Shown here: positions 31,357 through 34,544 of the stretch, in pieces
Numbering within the stretch: the first letter of the stretch is position 1
Layout of the letters: each line of letters begins with the position of its first letter
Assembly (NCBI GenBank): GCA_001421095.1
Contig: LIIK01000026.1
Location: 1 to 34,544, forward strand
DNA: 34,544 bases
From: Candidatus [Bacteroides] periocalifornicus
GTDB lineage: Bacteria; Bacteroidota; Bacteroidia; Bacteroidales; CAJPTX01
Reading direction: 5' to 3'
Made by a program: the position numbers and the translations under genes
The notes under the pieces: model-generated
Told to the model about the DNA's origin: nothing
Seen by the model: only the letters and a program-made list of their open reading frames with translations
Database searches by the model: none

Positions 31357-32487
31357 ATGAAACGGGTAAAGGGTTGGTTGCAAGGTGTTTTGCTGGTGCT
31401 TGTAGGCATTGGGTTGGCCCTATCCAGCGGCTGTAAGGGTAGGGGTAATCCTGGTGGTGGTGTAGCTGCTCGGTATGAGCTCCTGCAGGTAGAACCCTCG
31501 AGCAAGACGCTGGAGTCGAGCTTTTCGGCTACACTCAAAGGGGTGCAGGATGTGGCAATCTATCCGCAGATTTCTGGGTTGATAACCCGGGTGGCAGTAG
31601 AGGATGGTGCCCGGGTAGCTAAGGGGCAGACGCTCTTCGTGCTAGAGCAGGCCCCCTACCGTGCGGCTTTGGAGACCGCAAAAGCCAATGTGCAGAGTGC
31701 CGAGGCTGCATTGGCCACAGCCCAGATGAAGGTGGAAAGCAAGGAGGCTTTGCAGAAAGAGGGGGTGGTATCTGATTACGACCTGCAGACAACCCGAAAT
31801 GCCCTACAGGTGCAGCAAGCCGCATTGGCACAGGCGCGCGCCCAGCTCCTCATTGCCCGAAATAACCTGAACTACACTGAGGTGAAGAGCCCTGTGGATG
31901 GGGTAATCGGCATGGTGGCCTACCGCGTGGGGGCGTTGGTTAGCCCGCAGGTGCAAACGCCATTGGTGGAGGTGTCAGACAATGCCCAGATGTACGCCTA
32001 TTTCGCCATGACAGAGAAGCAGGTTCTTACCTTGATGCGGCTTGGGACGGAGGATGCTAAGCCCACGGCTCGCCTGGTGTTGAATGACGGCACGGTCTAC
32101 TCACACGAGGGGAGGATAGATGCCATAAGCGGCATCATCGACCAGAAAACCGGTTCTGTGTCAGTACGGGCGCTATTCCCCAACCCCGAGGGGCTGCTGC
32201 GTAGCGGAGGTGCTGGTGTGGTGAGGATTCCCTACCAGCGCGATAGCTGTATAGTGATTCCGCAGTCTGCCACCTACGAACTCCAGGATAAGGTATTCGT
32301 ATTCAGGGTGGTGGACGGTGTAACCAAATCGACAGAGGTGGTAGTGCTGCCGATAAGCGATGGCAAGGAGTACATAGTGGAGAGTGGCCTAAAACCCAGC
32401 GATGTGATAGTAGCGAAGGGGGCTGGTCTCCTGCGCGATGGGTTGCCTGTAGACACATCACCAGCCTCGCAAAACGCCAGTGAGTAG
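31357..32487 (+). CDS. RND efflux periplasmic adaptor lipoprotein (AcrA/MexA type)
   Basis: From ATG 31357 the product is 376 residues with a signal peptide and lipobox (LSSGC, Cys26); AAGGA at 31346-31350 is a plausible ribosome site. A longer frame from TTG 31315 adds 14 residues before the signal and is unlikely. The membrane-fusion features are in order: biotinyl-lipoyl half (IYPQISGLITRVAVEDGARVAKGQ), alpha-hairpin coiled coil (~90-150, Ala/Gln-rich), second lipoyl half (LNYTEVKSPVDGVIGMVAYRVG), beta-barrel (VRALFPNPEGLLRSGGAGVV) and membrane-proximal region. It would bridge an inner-membrane RND pump and an outer-membrane factor. The pump gene starts 12 bp downstream but is broken, so the tripartite system may not be made from this locus. 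Confidence 0.93.
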   Translation: MKRVKGWLQGVLLVLVGIGLALSSGCKGRGNPGGGVAARYELLQVEPSSKTLESSFSATLKGVQDVAIYPQISGLITRVAVEDGARVAKGQTLFVLEQAPYRAALETAKANVQSAEAALATAQMKVESKEALQKEGVVSDYDLQTTRNALQVQQAALAQARAQLLIARNNLNYTEVKSPVDGVIGMVAYRVGALVSPQVQTPLVEVSDNAQMYAYFAMTEKQVLTLMRLGTEDAKPTARLVLNDGTVYSHEGRIDAISGIIDQKTGSVSVRALFPNPEGLLRSGGAGVVRIPYQRDSCIVIPQSATYELQDKVFVFRVVDGVTKSTEVVVLPISDGKEYIVESGLKPSDVIVAKGAGLLRDGLPVDTSPASQNASE

Positions 32488-32499
32488 AAAGGGTATTGT

Positions 32500-32850
32500 A
32501 TGAAACTCAAGCTATTTATCGATAGGCCGATACTGGCCGGTGTAATCTCGGTGCTCATCCTAATGCTCGGGATTATAGGGAGTACGCAGCTACCCATAGA
32601 GCAGTTCCCCAGCATTGCGCCGCCCACCATCTCGGTATCGACCAGCTACATGGGTGCTAGTGCCGAAACGGTGATGAAGAGCGTAATCGTCCCCTTGGAG
32701 GAGGCTATCAACGGGGTGGAGAATATGCTCTACATGACATCGAACGCCACCAATACTGGAGGGGGGAATATCACGGTCTTCTTCAAGCAGGGGACAAATG
32801 CCGATACCGTGATATTCCCGCAGCAGATACCGCCAGCCTGGCCAACCTGA
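32500..32850 (+). pseudogene. N-terminal fragment of an RND efflux pump (AcrB/MexB, HAE1 type)
   Basis: Residues 1-102 are a normal start of an inner-membrane proton-driven pump: MKLKLFIDRPILAGVISVLI with the first membrane helix (~10-28), LPIEQFPSIAPPTISVSTSY, a PLEEAINGVENMLYMTS motif and ITVFFKQGTNAD. Family members then continue with a segment like xxAxVxVQNRV for about 930 more residues. Here the frame changes to TVIFPQQIPPAWPT and stops. The sequence after about 32803 belongs, in another frame, to an outer-membrane factor. The start, ribosome site and spacing to the adaptor are intact, so the gene was or is normal up to the junction. An internal deletion of about 3 kb or an assembly fault would explain this. 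Confidence 0.88.
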
Positions 32851-34061
32851 ACTGGAGAGAACTGTTCACAGACACCCTGCTCCAGGGGTGGATAGCCCGG
32901 GGGCTAGAGCAGAACTTTGACCTCAGAACGGCCCAGCTGAAAGTGGAGGAAGCCCAGGCTCAGCTAACAGCAGCCAGGCTCGCATTCCTCCCCTCGGTGG
33001 GGGCTACAGCCGATGCCAGGATCTCAGGCTACACCGGGCAGGCTATGGCCAAGAGCATCGGGCTGGGCGCTAACGCCCAGTGGGAGATCGACCTTTTCGG
33101 CAGCCTGCTCAATGCAAACCGGGCGCAGCGGGCCACCCTAGAGGGGAGCATGGCCTACCGCCAGGCAGTGCAGACCCAGCTTGTGGCCTCCATTGCCAGC
33201 AGCTACTACTCATTGCTGATGCTCGATGCCCAGCTCGCCATAACCCGTAAGACCCTCGAGAATTGGGGGGCAAGCGTAGCCACCATGCGCGCCCTCTACA
33301 CCCAGGGCGAAACCTCAAACGTGGCGGTGGCGCAGGCCGAGGCGAACAGGCTTGCCGCAGAAATCTCGGCACTCGAGCTCGAGCGGCAGAGGCATCGCCT
33401 AGAGAATAGCCTCTCGGTGCTGGTGGGGCAGCCCCCGCAGGCCATAGCTCGCGGCAGCCTCGATGCGGTGCATTTCCCCGATACGCTGCAGGTTGGGATC
33501 CCCCTGCAGCTGCTGGCGAGGCGGCCAGATGTCAGGCAGGCCGAGTATGCGCTCGCGAGGGCTTTCTACGCCACCAATGCCGCGCGGTCCGCATTCTACC
33601 CTAAGCTAACGCTAACGGGCAGCGCCGGGTGGATAGATCAGCTCGGTGCCGCTGTAACCAATCCGGTTGGCGTGCTGCTCACTGCGGTGTCAGGCTTGGC
33701 GCAGCCTCTTTTCAATCGGGGTAAGCTGGTGGCGAATCTCAAAGTGGCGAAAGCACAGCAACAAGAGGCGTTACTCGCCTTCCAGAAGCAGCTGCTAACC
33801 GCGGGCGCAGAGGTGAATAATGCCCTAGTGCAATGGCAAACGGCCCGCAAGGGGCTAGCCATACAGAGGCAGCGGATAGAGCGCCTGCAGAATGCAGACC
33901 GCGGCGCGCAGCTCCTCATGCAGCACGGCAACAGCACATACCTAGAGGTGCTAACCGCCCAGCAGGCGCTACTACAGGCCGAATTGGCCGAGGTAAGCGG
34001 GCGGTACAATGAGATAGCCGGGGTGATAATCCTCTACCATGCCCTGGGGGGAGGGTACTAG
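32805..34061 (+). pseudogene. 5'-truncated RND outer-membrane factor (OprM/TolC, NodT family)
   Basis: About 418 residues of an outer-membrane channel lipoprotein, read in a frame different from the pump fragment. Similarity is recognisable from about 32805: YRD, then DTASLANLNWRELFTDTLLQ, LEQNFDLRTAQLKVEEAQAQL, GANAQWEIDLFGSL, two long helical repeats, IPLQLLARRPDVRQAEYALA and FYPKLTLTGSAGW. The C-terminus (VLTAQQALLQAEL, YNEIAGVIILYHALGGGY) is complete. The signal peptide, lipobox Cys and first strand (roughly 40-60 residues) are missing. A GTG at 32943 could begin translation, but such a product would lack both export signal and conserved N-terminal helix, so I score it as a fragment. A terminator follows at 34227. 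Confidence 0.85.
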
Positions 34062-34226
34062 CATCGGGGCATGCCGATCTCAACCGTGCGGTAGGCGAAT
34101 TACACAGTTAGCACCCGAGCTGCTCGGGCAGGAGGGGGCTCTTCCTGATCGAGCAGCGAGCCTAGAGGGGCTTTTGCATCCCCTAAGAGGGTGAGAATTC
34201 AGGGCGCTGCCTGGGAAGCTCGGGCG
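34062..34226. other. Unassigned non-coding stretch after the efflux operon
   Basis: About 165 bp with no gene. It contains a short perfect hairpin CCCGAG-CTG-CTCGGG (about 34112-34126) and other self-complementary words (CGAGCAGCGAG, AGGGGCTTTTGCATCCCCT). It could be a long 3' UTR or a small structured RNA ending at the terminator below; no known RNA family is recognised. Confidence 0.3.
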
Positions 34227-34263
34227 AAAGGGGGACATACCATCCGGTGTGTCCCCCTTTTTT
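34227..34263 (+). terminator. Rho-independent terminator of the efflux operon
   Basis: AAAGGGGGACA (34227-34237) pairs with TGTCCCCCTTT (34250-34260) and is followed by further T residues. Confidence 0.9.
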
Positions 34264-34518
34264 CGGCTCGAAGGCGGCCTTTAAGACCTCTGCCAAACCC
34301 ACATAAACCATGCGGTATGGGGCAGGCAGGCACCCGCCGCACTCGGCACTACCCCTACGATGGGCTGTACCCAGTGGGCTTCGATAGATTGAATCGAGTG
34401 GTTAAAAACCGTTTAACCGCATGCTGTGGAATGACTTCCATAAAAGATTTAACCCATGCAGAACTTTTGCAGAGGTCTCACCCTAAACCTTGCCCGCAAG
34501 GCAAAAAGCCCACACCTG
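34264..34518. repeat. Non-coding tail with family C repeat
   Basis: No gene is seen. The part 34438-34486 (CCATAAAAGATTTAACCCAT and following) aligns with 21062-21108 in the same orientation and, over TTTTGCAGnGGTCT, with 17859-17872. TTAAAAACCGTTTAACC near 34403 has weak self-complementarity. Confidence 0.5.
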
Positions 34519-34544
34519 CGCCGTACCTTCGCCATACCATCGCC
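34519..34544. repeat. Palindromic intergenic repeat, family A copy 3 (cut by window end)
   Basis: CGCCGTACCTT CGCCATACCAT CGCC matches the left flank of copy 2 at about 17668-17684 with one substitution. The palindromic core that should follow lies beyond the window. Confidence 0.65.

Noticed and set aside
32943..34061. Complete outer-membrane factor starting at GTG 32943
   Set aside because: Family similarity runs upstream to about 32805 in the same frame, so the GTG is internal and the true N-terminus is missing.

Overview
The window looks like a GC-rich member of the Bacteroidota, most likely Bacteroidales. The evidence is: (i) type IX secretion (T9SS) proteins PorX and PorW/SprE encoded side by side; (ii) a giant secreted subtilase ending in a T9SS type-A sorting domain; (iii) families typical of the phylum (PCMD lipoprotein, BT_3928-type DoxX protein, TerB-ABC transporter, SPase II lipoproteins); and (iv) promoter-like boxes of the Bacteroidota TTG-N19..21-TAnnTTyG type. 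All genes read on the + strand except one DUF4143 remnant. I found no rRNA, tRNA or CRISPR array.

Layout: 1-295 is an intergenic palindromic repeat and a promoter. 296-10570 is a 3,424-residue subtilase-adhesin, closed by a strong terminator. 10836-12993 holds two related lipoproteins of unknown function. 13231-16805 holds a small exported protein overlapping a TerB-ABCG-type ABC transporter by ATGA. 16936-17481 is a SlyD-like FKBP prolyl isomerase with its terminator. 17482-18026 is a non-coding stretch with a second, inverted palindromic repeat. 18027-20803 is a tight operon, yqhD-recX-rpe-ridA, closed by a hairpin. 20804-21343 is repeat-rich DNA, followed on the - strand by a DUF4143 ATPase remnant. 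21869-24967 is a lipoprotein with eight Ig-like repeats and a PCMD domain. 25117-31187 holds porW, porX, tsaE and a DoxX/thioredoxin-like membrane protein, with a terminator. 31357-34061 is an RND efflux operon in which about 3 kb seems to be missing: the adaptor is intact, the pump stops after about 102 residues, and the outer-membrane factor resumes in another frame without its N-terminus. 34062-34544 is non-coding and ends inside a third copy of the palindromic repeat.

How the genes fit together: PorX and PorW are T9SS components, and the subtilase at the left end is predicted T9SS cargo, so regulator, machinery and substrate lie in one window. The lipoproteins, the ABC transporter and the efflux operon add cell-envelope functions. 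The yqhD operon is metabolic and stress-related. The signals least explained by known families are the palindromic repeat family with covarying arms, two further small intergenic repeat families, the unknown lipoprotein pair, and the collapsed RND operon.
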